A stretch of 64,000 nucleotides of DNA from Fulvia fulva (GCF_020509005.1 NC_063013.1:3472001-3536000); one strand, 5' to 3'; counted from the first letter of the stretch, positions 30,792 through 41,491 are shown. The notes: generated by a model from the sequence alone, not told the origin. Translations and numbers: made by a program.

Positions 30792-31520
30792 TCACTCTGA
30801 ATCAGACTCATCCTCCATGACAACATGTCCAGCTTGACCTTCAGCCTTCTTGACCTTCTCACGCTGCTTCTTCTTGGCTTTCTTCTCCCGATTACGTCGA
30901 GTGCGCTTTTCGCGCTCGGCGGCTTCCTTGAGCTCATCGGTTTTCTGCTGCTGCTCCTGTGAAGCTTGGGTGGCCTGCAGCTTAGTCCGAGCCTTCACAC
31001 GCGCCTTCTTGCCAGGTCTTTTGTGCTTCGAGGGGACGTCGCCGTTCACAGTTGTGACATGATTTTCCAGTGCTCGTAATTGCCTCTTGGAGACAGCGAT
31101 GCGCTGCACTTTCCAAGCATAGCCATTGCCCGGCACTAGGCTGCGGGAGCGCGAAATGACATTCTGTCCCAAAAGTGCTGCAGCTTCGAAGTTTTGATGT
31201 TGCTCAGCCGAACGAGGGCCTGTGAAATAGTATGCTTCAGATCTGCTCGGGATGATGAATCTTGGGTCTTTATCATCTGGCGGTGGCGTCTGGATCCTGA
31301 TCTTCGCTACTGCTTGAGAGGCTTCGGACTTTTTCGCTGATGGCGCAAATAGCACAAAGTCTAGCTCGTCGTCTGTGCCTTCTCTATCGGCTGTGGTAGG
31401 ACCTTGCTTTTGGTCCACATATTCGAAGTCGCCCAGGTGCTTGATGTGCCCAAGACCGGGGGAGGATGGCGGCGAGCTGTGCTCCAACAGCAGCTCAGAC
31501 CTGTCAACGATGCGTTCCAT
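30792..31520 (-). CDS. Unknown basic coiled-coil protein (242 aa)
   Basis: Single exon with ATG 31520 (MERIVDRSE; one further codon upstream is TTG). The middle contains a compact conserved-looking segment (DDELDFVLFAP, DPRFIIPSRSEAYYFTG, GYAWKVQRIAVSKRQLRALENH), then a long Lys/Arg/Glu helix ending in an acidic tail (MEDESDSE). This layout resembles the fungal family DUF2011, an impression from memory and not a firm assignment. The basic helix suggests nucleolar or RNA-related work, which is speculation. The 3' end is 102 bp from the HyuA remnant, convergent. Confidence 0.7.
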   Translation of the reverse strand: MERIVDRSELLLEHSSPPSSPGLGHIKHLGDFEYVDQKQGPTTADREGTDDELDFVLFAPSAKKSEASQAVAKIRIQTPPPDDKDPRFIIPSRSEAYYFTGPRSAEQHQNFEAAALLGQNVISRSRSLVPGNGYAWKVQRIAVSKRQLRALENHVTTVNGDVPSKHKRPGKKARVKARTKLQATQASQEQQQKTDELKEAAEREKRTRRNREKKAKKKQREKVKKAEGQAGHVVMEDESDSE

Positions 31521-32230
31521 CAATGACGAACATCTGATGCGGTGCGCAGTCTCGACGAAGTTGTTGATGATCCTGGAATATGTGGAAGACGGGTAGTTCT
31601 AGTGGAAATTCTAGATACAGTAGAAAGGCCATGTCGGCTTACTCGTGTTGCCCGCCCACCTCCGAATAGAACTCTTGGCTCGGCCAGCTCCGGCGCTACA
31701 AGCCTTCCCCACCTGGCGCACAGTCCCATCTGGGGCGCACAGCTTAATCAAAGCCAACTGTTGTCCAGGTAACGCCAGTTAAGTTTCGACGCGGACTATC
31801 TAACCTTAGTGAGAGTGTGGTGTCAGGCGGGATCGTGCAGCACATGGGGAAGACTTCTACAGTCCTGGGCATACTGTAATGGCTATCTGCGACAAGGCAC
31901 TTGAATGTTGTTTGTCGCACGGCGTTGCACGTCTGTTTCCTTCCTCCTTCATGGAGTCTCAGGCCATCGCAACCATCATTGATGTCTGTCTCACGCCGAC
32001 CGACATGCCTTCAACGGCACAACACTCAGCGACGTCGGGCCGCCGGTACACCCTCAGATGACAGGCGCAGTTACATCTGTTACATGCTGGATACGACGCT
32101 GCTATGCCTGCCTTGTCATCTCCCATACACCCAGTGAGGTCGTCCGAATCTACGTCGCCGCAAGATGAACATTGGCTGCTGGGAACTGACATACGTTATA
32201 CATCGTTTCTGCTGCTCGAGCCATGTCGAA
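31521..32230. other. Intergenic, 710 bp
   Basis: Upstream of the basic coiled-coil gene and downstream of BTB gene 1. Short frames only; no gene seen. Confidence 0.5.
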
Positions 32231-33093
32231 TCAATTTCTTCTGACCTGCCCAGAAACTTCTAGCACATGTGCAGCGTTGTCCTTCGATATCCAGAAGGGG
32301 TAATATTCGACCGTCTTGCATCCAAGACCACAGCCTGACAGGAGCCTACCTCGTCTTTCGCCGGCGTGTCGAATGTGATTTCTGTGGCATGTAGGGCACC
32401 TGGCAAGTTCCAGTTCAATGGTGTCGTGAACGAAGCTGAACCTGTCCAGATGTTTCCAGAGCAGCGCTTTATCTTCTTCGACCCGCGCGCGATAGCAACG
32501 TTCTTGCAGTAGCTTGCAGAGATGCTTGTCTTCAAGCTTTTTCGCGACAGCTAAGTGCTTGTGCTCGATGCCAGCTTCGCGGATCTTGTCTATGCTGACA
32601 AGCATTTCACTCGCATTGCAGTCAACGGCGTCTGTAATTTTACAGGACTGCTTGAAAGCAGCCTGCTCTAGGTCTCCCAGGAGATACTATACATGGTAGT
32701 CAGTGCTTGCGAATGCCATGTCCTTACGCATATGCTTACTTTGTTCGCAGCTTTAGCAACTTCCAACTGGTACAACCAATCGTCGGGTCTCTTGGGAGTG
32801 CTGTCGCCGTCGTAAATATAACGCAGCACAGCTTCGAGAGCATTAGGGTCATCCTCTTTCAACTCTATTTCCTTGAGTTGACTTTCTGCGAAGCGGCTCT
32901 TTGGGCCACACAGTCCATTGAAGTATTGGGACTTGGTGCAGAAAACAAGCTTGTGGCACCTGATTGCCTTCCCCGCGAACTTGATGGTGATGTCGGAGAA
33001 GTCTGCTAGATCGAACAGCTGCGCAGTACCGATAGAGGATGCCATTGAAGAGTCGGAGTCGATCGGCTGCGCGTTGTTTTTGGGAATAGCCAT
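32231..33093 (-). CDS. BTB/POZ-domain protein 1 (269 aa, 2 exons)
   Basis: Exons 32740-33093 and 32231-32686; the intron (32687-32739, GTAAGC..TATAG) joins AANK to YLLGDLEQAA. The BTB/POZ domain covers about residues 28-125: FSDITIKFAGKAIRCHKLVFCTKSQYF, then ELKEDDPNALEAVLRYIYDG and a helix ending at KYLLGDLE. BTB domains form dimers and often recruit Cullin-3 ligases. The C-terminal part is helical (IREAGIEHKHLAVAKKLEDK) and carries CPTCHRNHIRH plus CGLGC, perhaps a metal site. It is head-to-head with a diverged paralogue at 33380. Small BTB proteins of this kind are often multi-copy and lineage-expanded in fungi. Confidence 0.85.
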
Positions 33094-33379
33094 CGTGAGC
33101 TGGAGCCGTCTTGAGCGAATCTGATGGTGTAGAATATGAGATCTGAGAAGAGACGCACAGACCATGGACCCACACCCAGTCTGGCATCCACGACTGAGCG
33201 AGACATGTTTGCTGCGACGGAGCCGTATGCTTTCACACAATCGTGTCTTTGAGATATCAATCTTTGTCTGGCGGCGCATGTGTGGCGACGCGGCAAACTG
33301 CAAGATGTTGCAGCAACGACTACAAAACCACGGCGTCTACAGATGATCCTCAGTTGGCACAGCCTGAATCATAATCGCA
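33094..33379. promoter_or_regulatory. Shared divergent promoter of the BTB pair
   Basis: 286 bp between two divergent ATGs of paralogous genes; both promoters must lie here. Confidence 0.5.
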
Positions 33380-34160
33380 ATGGCACACTCCTACAACAAT
33401 CGAGACTACTCCGACATCACACTCAAGTTCGCCGACCGAGAGATCAAGGCTCACAAGGTCATTCTCTGCACCAACTCGCAGTACTTCAAGAAGCTTTGCG
33501 GAGCAGGAAGTCAGTTCGAAGTACGTGTAGCCACTGGCAGCCTGGCATATGAGGTCTGCTTACACAGTACAGGAAAGCAGAGCCACCGAGATCGAACTCA
33601 AAGACGATGATCCAGATGCTTTGGATGCCCTTTTGCGATTCTTCTACGACCAAGACCTGACCCGCAACGACAAGGCGGACTGGCGATTCCAGCTGGAATT
33701 GGCGAAAGTCTCAAACAAGTACCTTGAGGACCGTCTCGAGCAGCACGCCACGTAGCGCTTCGACACAATCGTCAGCGGTCTTACGGACATAAGCACTGTC
33801 ATCGATGTCATCGAGACGATCCACACCACAGACTATCTACCAGCACATGTCGCTATAGCGGAGTCGATTGAGCTGAAGCACGCAAGTGTTCTGCTACTGG
33901 ATCAGAAGTTCCGTGCGGTAGTCGAACATACTCCCTCTTTGATCTGGAAGCATATCGATAGGCTGAACCCCAGGTCGGATATAGCAGAAGTTCGCCTTTG
34001 GACCTGTTCGAATTGCCGCAAGACACGAGCACGCATATCCACTATTGGTAGTCCCAATACGAGCTGCTCGAGCTCTACTGGGGGCAACTGCAATATGGTT
34101 GGGAACGTTAAGTGTGTGATGTCGCTGCAGGATGCACGAGCTTTCAATGCTGCGAGATGA
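33380..34160 (+). pseudogene. BTB/POZ-domain protein 2, in-frame stop after the BTB domain
   Basis: ATG 33380 (MAHSYNNRDYSD). Exon 33380-33520, intron 33521-33572 (GTACGT..TACAG), exon from 33573. The BTB domain is complete (SDITLKFADREIKAHKVILCTNSQYF, ELKDDDPDALDALLRFFYD, LELAKVSNKYLEDRL). A TAG at 33753-33755 ends translation at 107 residues. The same frame then stays open for 134 more codons to a TGA at 34158-34160 and is homologous to the C-terminal part of BTB protein 1 (LIWKHIDRLN versus LLWKHLDRFS; WTCSNC versus CPTCH). So the stop is a nonsense change in a formerly longer protein. A BTB-only product may still be made and could act as a dominant partner, which is inference. Confidence 0.72.
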
Positions 34161-34885
34161 GTGTGATATTGACATGGGGTTATGGGAAGTGCGATCGAGA
34201 AGCAATTGGCAAAACGTGTATTGGAACTTTTAGTTTAGAGAAGTGAGCTATGGCAACTGTGAGTTCTCTGACCCTGTGCTGTGCATACATGTAGATCTCA
34301 AAGATAGAATGCTATGACGTTTGCTCATATGTCCGAGGCAGTTGCGTATTCGCCACAGGTTAAGTACCAGAAGGACGATCATCGCTCCGGACCAGTCACA
34401 TGTATGCAAAATCGGCTTGTTTGTGGTCGCTGCTTCCACATTCACTTCACGGTCAATCTCCCGACGCCAATATGCACGGACGGGCCGGCTTCGACACCCT
34501 GGGCAACTTCCTCAGAACGTGCACCTAACCCCATCCACGGTCCCTGGCAACCGATCAACAAATCTTTCCGCCAACAGACTCATACTGGCATCGGACCTGT
34601 CCGGCACTACAATTGATCGACATGCTGGATACCGCGCGCTTCTTCAATGACAGTGACTTCGGCAGTAGTGTTGGGTCTAAAGAGGGCACTCATGGGCCAC
34701 TCGAAGGCCCACTGGGACCCGTATTCCAGGAGATGTCAGCCCTGTTGCGCTACCTACACTGACGCCGTCGTCATACTGACAATGCAGCTCGCGCTATGCT
34801 GATGCAACGTGCTTGGTTATCGCTGCGCATACGGTGACAAGCGATATGCTCTGGGCCTTTCGGTTTATACAGCGCCGCCGTTCTT
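34161..34885. other. Intergenic, 725 bp, between convergent genes
   Basis: Between BTB2 and the D-2-hydroxyacid dehydrogenase stop codon. Overlapping 65-110-codon frames without motifs; no gene seen. Confidence 0.5.
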
Positions 34886-35929
34886 CTATAGCTTCGACTT
34901 CTCCTCAAAGAAATGCAAGTTCACCGGACTAATCGCCTTCCCCGTCTCAAAGAACTGCAAGATATTCTCCATGCCCAGAGTCTCGAACCCCATATGCGAA
35001 TCCACGCTCGCTCCAGCTGTATGGCTCAGCATCTCAACGTTATCCATAGCGGCTAGCTCCGGGTTCACATTTGGCTCATCGAAGTGCACATCCAGGCCAG
35101 CGCCCGCAAGATGCCCACTCTTCAGCGCATCTACCAATGCTTTCTCATCAATGAGCTTCCCCCTCGCAATGTTGATCAGTCTCGATCCCTTCTTCATCTT
35201 CGCAAGCTTGTCCGCGTTGATGACCGCTTCACCGCCGAATGGCGTAGCCACAAGCACCACATCCGCCACCGCCAACATGCTATCCAAGTCAGGATAGTAC
35301 TTCGCCCAGAACTCCCCCTCAACACTCTCGGGCAGCCGCCTCACATCATTGTAGATGACATTCATCCCAAAACTTTGATACGCCTTCTTCGCGATACTCT
35401 GTCCGATCTTACCCAGTCCAATGATGCCCAGACTGTGCCCTCTGGGGTTCCTCGTGAGTGCAGCCCGTCGCTGTGCATCCTTGAACTTCTCAGCTTCACA
35501 AGTCCTCGCCGCGATAGCACTATATGTGAAGTCTCTCATGCCCGAAAGAATTAACCAGATCGCCGTGTCAGCCACAGATTCTGTACATGCGGCGCCAGCA
35601 TTACAGTAAATGACACCCCTCTTGGCAAGTGCTTCCGTGTCAACCCAGTCGAATCCGGCACCAGCAGAGGTATCAATCTTGCACGAGGAAGGTAAGAGGT
35701 CGATCAGTTCTTTGTTCCACGGAGACATCTCGCCGCCGGTGCCCCAGAAGGGACGGTAGATTGCTACAAAGTCGCCGAAAGTCTTGTTCTTGAGAGCCTG
35801 AATGAAATCTTGCCGGGACATGCTGTGGCTTCGGACGATTGTGAATTTCGACTGAAGAGTTTTGTAGAGGTCATGGTTCCAGCGGATGTCGGCGCCGCAG
35901 TGGAGGAGGATGGGCCTTTGAGTGGACAT
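34886..35929 (-). CDS. D-isomer-specific 2-hydroxyacid dehydrogenase (347 aa)
   Basis: NAD(P)H-dependent reduction of 2-oxoacids (glyoxylate, hydroxypyruvate or related) to D-2-hydroxyacids. Single exon, ATG 35929. Signatures: GLGKIGQSIAKKA (cofactor GxGxxG, about 172-184), RRLP after the second strand, VATPFGGEAVINADKLAKMKKGSRLINIARGKLIDEKALVDAL (the second family motif with catalytic Arg), the DEPNVNPEL segment with catalytic Glu, and LSHTAGA with the acid-base His (about 311). Basic residues after the second strand (NDVRRLP) hint at NADP(H). Closest by feel to fungal glyoxylate/hydroxypyruvate reductases. Intact gene. Confidence 0.9.
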   Translation of the reverse strand: MSTQRPILLHCGADIRWNHDLYKTLQSKFTIVRSHSMSRQDFIQALKNKTFGDFVAIYRPFWGTGGEMSPWNKELIDLLPSSCKIDTSAGAGFDWVDTEALAKRGVIYCNAGAACTESVADTAIWLILSGMRDFTYSAIAARTCEAEKFKDAQRRAALTRNPRGHSLGIIGLGKIGQSIAKKAYQSFGMNVIYNDVRRLPESVEGEFWAKYYPDLDSMLAVADVVLVATPFGGEAVINADKLAKMKKGSRLINIARGKLIDEKALVDALKSGHLAGAGLDVHFDEPNVNPELAAMDNVEMLSHTAGASVDSHMGFETLGMENILQFFETGKAISPVNLHFFEEKSKL

Positions 35930-36602
35930 GGTTGATTTCGTGCCGTATCGGTGGGAAGATGCGAAGGGATGAAGCAGGTTCGGGTGGAAAGAAACACAAT
36001 CAGAGGGTCGAGCGTAGAATAGAAAGAGCGAGTCTCACTTGCACTGCTGAAATCAATATATTCTCTTCCGTTGCCGACCTCAGGCCATCACCGGACGAGG
36101 TCATCGTGGAGAAGGCCTGGAGGTTGATCTGGAAAGTGTTCCCGAGGTTCAAAGCCCGAAAAGAGGCAAAATCCGCCGGTGCACTCGAAGCTGAACATGA
36201 GGTTGGCTATCATCTTCACACTCGAGAATCGTTGGCTGGACTGCTAATAACGTCCAAGTACAATATTGGTGTTGTCAGTTCGCTTCGCTCTTCTGGTGCC
36301 GGCGTACCGAGAGTCCGTCAAGACATGAAACGAGACGCCCGAGGGCCGTGGTAAGTATGTTATTACATTATCAAGGCCTTCGTTACTGTTCGTCTACAAC
36401 ACCTGCTGGAAAATGCTCACTCGACTCCACACGCCAATGCTCCGGCGCTTGCTCGAGTGCAACAACAACAAGCAGTATCGGCCGTGTACCCATCAACCAT
36501 ACCTGATCATAACTCCATCTACTGATTTGAGTGTCGTCCTTCGATCTCATCTGTGTGCGAATTGCTGCGATGAGAGTCTTCGGTCACTGCCCAGCCAGCA
36601 GC
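35930..36602. other. Intergenic, 673 bp
   Basis: Promoter side of the dehydrogenase gene and 3' flank of the large disordered-protein gene. No gene seen. Confidence 0.5.
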
Positions 36603-39272
36603 TTAGAAAACGTCCGCTGGCCACTCGAAGCTCGGTTTCTTGTGTAGGTCCTCTGCATTCTTCAGGATCTCGACATCGGCGGCGTTGGCAAGACTTTCGA
36701 AACTGCCGTTAGCACCTCGGGGTAGCTTTGGCACACCGTCCTTCCCTGGTACCACGGTGACAACCTCATCGGCGCGCCGATTCTGGCTAAGGCCACCCCT
36801 GGGAGGTGGACTAGCGGAACGACTGGGACGCTTCCTCTGGGCGGCGACTGCAGCACGAGAGATCATTCGCTCTTCTGATGTCACTGGCTCTGAGCGCTTC
36901 TGAGGACTGGCGCTTCGAGAGCGTACAGCATGTCGTCCGAAACGAGCAGCGGTAGTGGCATCAGCTGGCTTGGATGCCGCGCCTGCTGAGGTATCTGCAG
37001 TCTCTTCCTCCTCCTCGAAGACGGGCTCAAGAGTCTTGTCTTCGGACGCAACACTATTGCGCGCCGAAGCGGACTTAGCAAGCTCATCTTCACTGCCGTC
37101 GACGACATCGACCTTGACCTGGATCGGCGAAGCGGGAACAGGAATACTGGATCTCCTGTTCTTGGGCGAGGCCTTGTTCGCATTGCTCTTCTTGCCATCA
37201 GGCGACTTCTGCTTGCCGCGTGTGGTGCGAGTAGTGGCCTCTGCCTTGCTGGTGGACTTGCGCTTCTTTTTTGGCTTCTGCGTCGCTTCGTCCCATTCGG
37301 CATCGTCGTCAGAGGCACCGCCTGGTTGGAATGTCTTCTCATCATCGTGCATTGTACTTCGCTTCTTGGACTTGGCAGACTTCTTCGTCAGTTTGACGTT
37401 GGCATCAAGTGCCTTTAGTTTCTCGTTCAGATCCTGATGGGTCTTTGTCTCTGTCTTTGATGGTTCCGTAGCGCTCTGGACGGCAGAGCTATTCATGCGG
37501 TTGTCTTCCACCCCGTTGGGTTCGGCCAGGGCGTTAGTTGGTTCGGGATTCTTGTTGTTAATTTCGGAGCCGTTTTCGTGTTCGTAAGTCTCGTTGCCGT
37601 TGTCAATATTCGACAGGTGTTGCTCCTGGTTCATCTCGTTACTCTTTCGTTCTTCATGCCTCTCATCAACACGTGTCCGCGGCTTCGCACGTGTCTCTCG
37701 GAATATGTCCTCACCGTCGATATCGTCAAACGCCTCACTTAGATCGAGGGCTTTCCTTGGTCGCGGCTCGGAAGCAAAACGTGCTATGTTCTCTTCGTCG
37801 CCTCTGAAGCCAAGCTCTTCTGGGAACAGAACCTGCCCGCTAGGCAGAGTTGGGAGCGCACCCGGGACGAACTTGGGCTTTCGAATCGTGCTGTTGGGAG
37901 AGAAGCGTTGATACTTGCCGTTCAATCTTGGTGCAGGTGACGCATCGACAAGAGCTTGATCGAGTTCACTTCGCGCCTTCTGCAACTTCGTCTCGAGGTC
38001 GCTCACGCGCTTGGTAAGCTTGTGCTGCTTCTTGAGATCGTATTTGGATACCGATCTCTTCAACGCCGAGTTCTCAAACTCCGTCTTCGTGGGAGACGCC
38101 GAGGACGACGACTCGCGGGAAGCTGCCACGGCACCGAGATTGAACTCAGACTTGGTTCGCTTCAGTCCATCCTTGAGATTTTGCAAAGAAGGCTTTCTGA
38201 GATGCAAGCGTGACTTGAAAGCCCGCAAAGGCTTCGAAACACTCTCTGTCACTTCGCTGCCCGCGCGTGTGTCTTCTTCGTCGTGGCAAGGGCGAAGAGC
38301 AGAGCTGAATGATGCATCTCGATACTCTTCCACTGACTGCGGTATACTGCTTTCGAGCTCGATAGCGGAGTCATGTGGCTGACCAAAGGTGATGTGCTGT
38401 CCTGGAAGTTGACCGGCGTTCTTCATCTGCGCATACTTGGCTTCGGCGGCTGCCTTCAGTCTGGCTTTACGCTCAGCTTCTGCGATGTTCTGGCGTATAA
38501 GCTCCTCTCTCTGTTCTCCCCACATGCGATTCCATAGCTTGATGGGATTGAATCCAGAGGTGAATGAATTGCCGAACCTGAAGATGCCACCGCTCTCGTC
38601 CTTCTTCTGCCGAGCAGTGATCTCAGCCACCCGCTCATCCCTGGTATCCTTCTCATACTGTATGGTCTTCTCGATGTTGTCTTCCCTCGGTGTCGGCATG
38701 CCATTGTGGTAGTCGGACATGAGCTCGTCGACCATCATGAGGTTGCCGCTGTCCGTGCGTGTGAAACGCGTGTACATGCTCGGCGGCTTGTCACTGGGCT
38801 TGTCGTTCAGGCTGCCTTCTTGAAACTTCGACTCGCGTGATGGAGACGGTTGTCGTTGCGGTAGTGCTTGGAGGGATGCTTCATGACGGAGGTTGAGATT
38901 TGACAAGTTGCGGCTGCCCTTCTTACGGCGGAGTCCGCGCTGTGCCAACGGGGTGGTGTCGGTGGAGATATCGCCGTCGCTCACGCCCGCGTGGCTCGAA
39001 CGTGACCGCTTGGGTGTGCCCTGCCCTTGTTGGTCGGCCACTTCAAGCCGACCGTCTCGCTCGTTGTACACGGTGTCGTCTTGCGCCTCACGCTTCCTCT
39101 TCGAGCCAGATGCAGGCGCACTCGGTGGTCGGCTGCCGTTCATACTGGTAGAGTAGTTGACACGGTCCTTTGGTGGCACAGGTGGCGGTGACTCCTCCAT
39201 TATAGGAGAGGGCGGTCGAGCAAACTGCTGAGCATGTGTCAGCAGGGCTTTGCGGGCATAGTCGCTGGTCAT
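36603..39272 (-). CDS. Large, mostly disordered nuclear-type protein (889 aa)
   Basis: Single exon; ATG 39272 (MTSDYARKALLTHAQQFARPPSP) is used because the frame upstream starts only with TTG. The order is: conserved-looking N-terminal helix; Ser/Pro-rich stretches; a short structured segment about 235-285 (GGIFRFGNSFTSGFNPIKLWNRMW followed by a charged helix QREELIRQNIAEAERKARLKAAAEAKYAQ); a coiled coil about 425-450 (LTKRVSDLETKLQKARSEL); and Lys/Arg clusters such as KPKKKRKS that look like nuclear localisation signals. It is similar in style to fungal proteins sometimes labelled nuclear RNA-binding, an annotation I recall without knowing experimental support. No catalytic domain is visible. 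Confidence 0.8.
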   Translation of the reverse strand: MTSDYARKALLTHAQQFARPPSPIMEESPPPVPPKDRVNYSTSMNGSRPPSAPASGSKRKREAQDDTVYNERDGRLEVADQQGQGTPKRSRSSHAGVSDGDISTDTTPLAQRGLRRKKGSRNLSNLNLRHEASLQALPQRQPSPSRESKFQEGSLNDKPSDKPPSMYTRFTRTDSGNLMMVDELMSDYHNGMPTPREDNIEKTIQYEKDTRDERVAEITARQKKDESGGIFRFGNSFTSGFNPIKLWNRMWGEQREELIRQNIAEAERKARLKAAAEAKYAQMKNAGQLPGQHITFGQPHDSAIELESSIPQSVEEYRDASFSSALRPCHDEEDTRAGSEVTESVSKPLRAFKSRLHLRKPSLQNLKDGLKRTKSEFNLGAVAASRESSSSASPTKTEFENSALKRSVSKYDLKKQHKLTKRVSDLETKLQKARSELDQALVDASPAPRLNGKYQRFSPNSTIRKPKFVPGALPTLPSGQVLFPEELGFRGDEENIARFASEPRPRKALDLSEAFDDIDGEDIFRETRAKPRTRVDERHEERKSNEMNQEQHLSNIDNGNETYEHENGSEINNKNPEPTNALAEPNGVEDNRMNSSAVQSATEPSKTETKTHQDLNEKLKALDANVKLTKKSAKSKKRSTMHDDEKTFQPGGASDDDAEWDEATQKPKKKRKSTSKAEATTRTTRGKQKSPDGKKSNANKASPKNRRSSIPVPASPIQVKVDVVDGSEDELAKSASARNSVASEDKTLEPVFEEEEETADTSAGAASKPADATTAARFGRHAVRSRSASPQKRSEPVTSEERMISRAAVAAQRKRPSRSASPPPRGGLSQNRRADEVVTVVPGKDGVPKLPRGANGSFESLANAADVEILKNAEDLHKKPSFEWPADVF

Positions 39273-40105
39273 CTGCTCCAGCTCCTGTCCACTGCAGCTG
39301 CAAGTGACTTTGATGTGCAGCAACGAGGTGCAGCAGCCTGTCTCACGTACCGTCTATCGCTGTACCAGCTTCCAATCAACTCTGGGTGGAGACCTAACGG
39401 CGTGGCTGCATCTGATCCAAACACTCGCCCTGATCTGCCGGTGAGCGCGTATCCGTGTTGAATGATGTCGGGAAAAGATGTGTACAGGCCCAAACTGTAC
39501 ACGAGTAGCTGCAGACAAGAGGAACAAGAGATATGCACACCGACACAGCGCGGTCAGGGTTAGCGGGTCAAGTAGAGTCTGTGCAAGTCACGGACGTCTC
39601 GGTTGTCTCCAAGGAACAAGGAACAATTGAACCCTGTCCCTTTTAGGCGTGGCTCGCAGCGGGGCATGCATGAACTATAATCCGCGAACCACGAACGCGG
39701 TCTCCATGAAACATCCACCCAGCACGCGTTACTTCACCCAACACTGCCCCTGCTATACGTCCATCTGCTATGCCTCCAGATGTTGCGATGGAACTCTTAT
39801 CGGATGACGTTACGCATGCTCCCACAATCGAACATACAACAATGTGACAAAGAGCGATTCAGTGCACAATGTCGGCTTTCAACCAGCTCGAATAATGAAC
39901 ATTGTCTTTCTTTGACATTCAATCATGCAGCACCGAACACAATGGCTTCACTACACATATATGTGTTTGAGACCTGTGTTCAGGTTTCGGGAGTATCTCT
40001 CGCAAATCTACTGCCCAGAACACAGCACAAGAATCTGCAACTTCAGCTACTGCAGCCAAAATACACTCACAGGCCTGTGCTTCTTCGTCAAACTCGACAG
40101 CCACA
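39273..40105. other. Intergenic, 833 bp; may contain an unrecognised 5' exon
   Basis: Promoter of the large minus-strand gene plus the upstream region of the small membrane protein at 40106. From about 39985 the frame of that protein is open and Ser/Thr/Ala-rich (e.g. SATSATAAK), so a 5' exon ending in this area is possible. Confidence 0.4.
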
Positions 40106-40561
40106 ATGCACCTTTCGACAGTCCACCGTAGCAGGTACTACAGTGCCACGCTCGATCGACGTGATCCAAGCGAGCCAGCTGGCAACAGCCACATGACGGG
40201 TGTTGAAGTCACGCTCGTCATTATCTCCGTCATTGCAGTCGTGCTTTTTGGAGGCTGGATCTTCATGAAACGCCGACAGAGATGCAGAGGAAAGCATACT
40301 GGTGAGGGCTCGCACTTCACCCAGAGGTGGCGAGACATCGAATCCTCTCCCTCCACGGATGCAAGCATGCCGAGTGCCCACACAGGCTGTCAGAACGCAG
40401 GGTGGGACGCACCTGCAGTGCCTCGGCCAGCAGAAGCATATTCTCCAGTCGAGTCGCCTTACGGTCAGCCTGGCTATTGGTATGATAGCAGGACTGACAG
40501 AATCCATCCTGCATTATCCAATGCTGGGTTTGAGGCAGTCGCAACAACTTTTCGGAATTGA
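40106..40561 (+). CDS. Small single-pass membrane protein, possibly with Ser/Thr-rich ectodomain (at least 151 aa)
   Basis: ATG 40106 starts a 151-codon frame with one strong transmembrane helix (VTLVIISVIAVVLFGGWIF) followed at once by a basic stop-transfer (MKRRQRCRGK) and a polar, Pro/Ser-rich tail. Upstream of the ATG the same frame remains open for about 45 codons and is Ser/Thr/Ala-rich, which recalls the ectodomains of fungal wall-stress sensors (Wsc/Mid2 type) in composition only. If real, translation may start in an upstream exon that I cannot place. No family assigned. Confidence 0.45.
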   Translation: MHLSTVHRSRYYSATLDRRDPSEPAGNSHMTGVEVTLVIISVIAVVLFGGWIFMKRRQRCRGKHTGEGSHFTQRWRDIESSPSTDASMPSAHTGCQNAGWDAPAVPRPAEAYSPVESPYGQPGYWYDSRTDRIHPALSNAGFEAVATTFRN

Positions 40562-41491
40562 TTATCGCAGAGACCTTGGAGGTATCAGAGCAGATGTATG
40601 TGCCCGCATCTAGTGGCCAGTTAGTTCAGTAGTAGAATGTCATAATCGAGCACATTTGAGAGATCAAATTGATCTTCCCTTTTCATTTTCCTGTGTCAAT
40701 ATTACCCAGCATAGCTGTACTGTAGCCATGAACTTGCATCCACTCTGCCAGCCAATGCGAAGATCCAAGCAGTACGACTGAAGCATAAGCAAGCTGCATG
40801 CCACGCATTGGTTAAGATTCAGTTCCGACAAGGCCGTAGAGCCGCCGTGTGCCAGATCATGCGTCGCGAATGTGCAGCCGTGAAGGAGGGGAGCCAGCCA
40901 TCACTGTAGGCTCACCATGCGCGGGGCACCAGCTAAGCAGCACGCCACATTAGAAAGATGCGTGCAGATGTCGTAAGGAAGCCGTAGGCATTTGATAAGG
41001 CATTGCTTCTGAGAGTGTGTGTGACAGCTGTGCTATGGTATGGCGGAGGTTAAGAAGGGCTGTATTTGCTGATGTGTGAAGTGAATCACTGTTTAGCCGA
41101 TCGCGGCGGAGGCACCCGACGATAACTGACCGGCTTGTGACGTTGCGGCCGTTCACGCTGCTTGCATATGACATTACCTCTCTTGCTTCTACTTGCATAC
41201 GGCAAACGCTATAACGACCAGACTACTACGACACTTGCCAAAGCGTGTTCTGCTACAACAACAACAACTCCAACGATACACCTCTTCCTACTTTCTGACC
41301 ACCAAACCAGTCACACTTTCGGCGAAGCGGGCCTCGGATGATATCACGCATGCCAGTGTGCTTGGCTAGGGTGACTGGTCAAGGATTGTAGAATCTTTGC
41401 ACACGATCAGACTGCTGGCAGTCGAACGTCTTTCCCGCCAGAACGGCACATACAGTCTACTCGCGAGGCAAGGACAATCCTAGCCGCAGAC
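40562..41491. other. Intergenic, 930 bp
   Basis: No gene seen. An ACAACAACAACTCC-type run near 41255 precedes the next gene and probably belongs to its 5' leader. Confidence 0.5.

Noticed and set aside
33716..33755. An intron removing the BTB2 stop
   Set aside because: The only possible donors before the TAG give introns of 23 or 37 nt, and the 37-nt one breaks the downstream frame.
40613..40680. TAGTTCAGTAGTAGAATG resembles a tRNA A-box (D-arm) context
   Set aside because: No matching acceptor stem and no B-box (GGTTCRANYCC) at the right distance, so not a tRNA.
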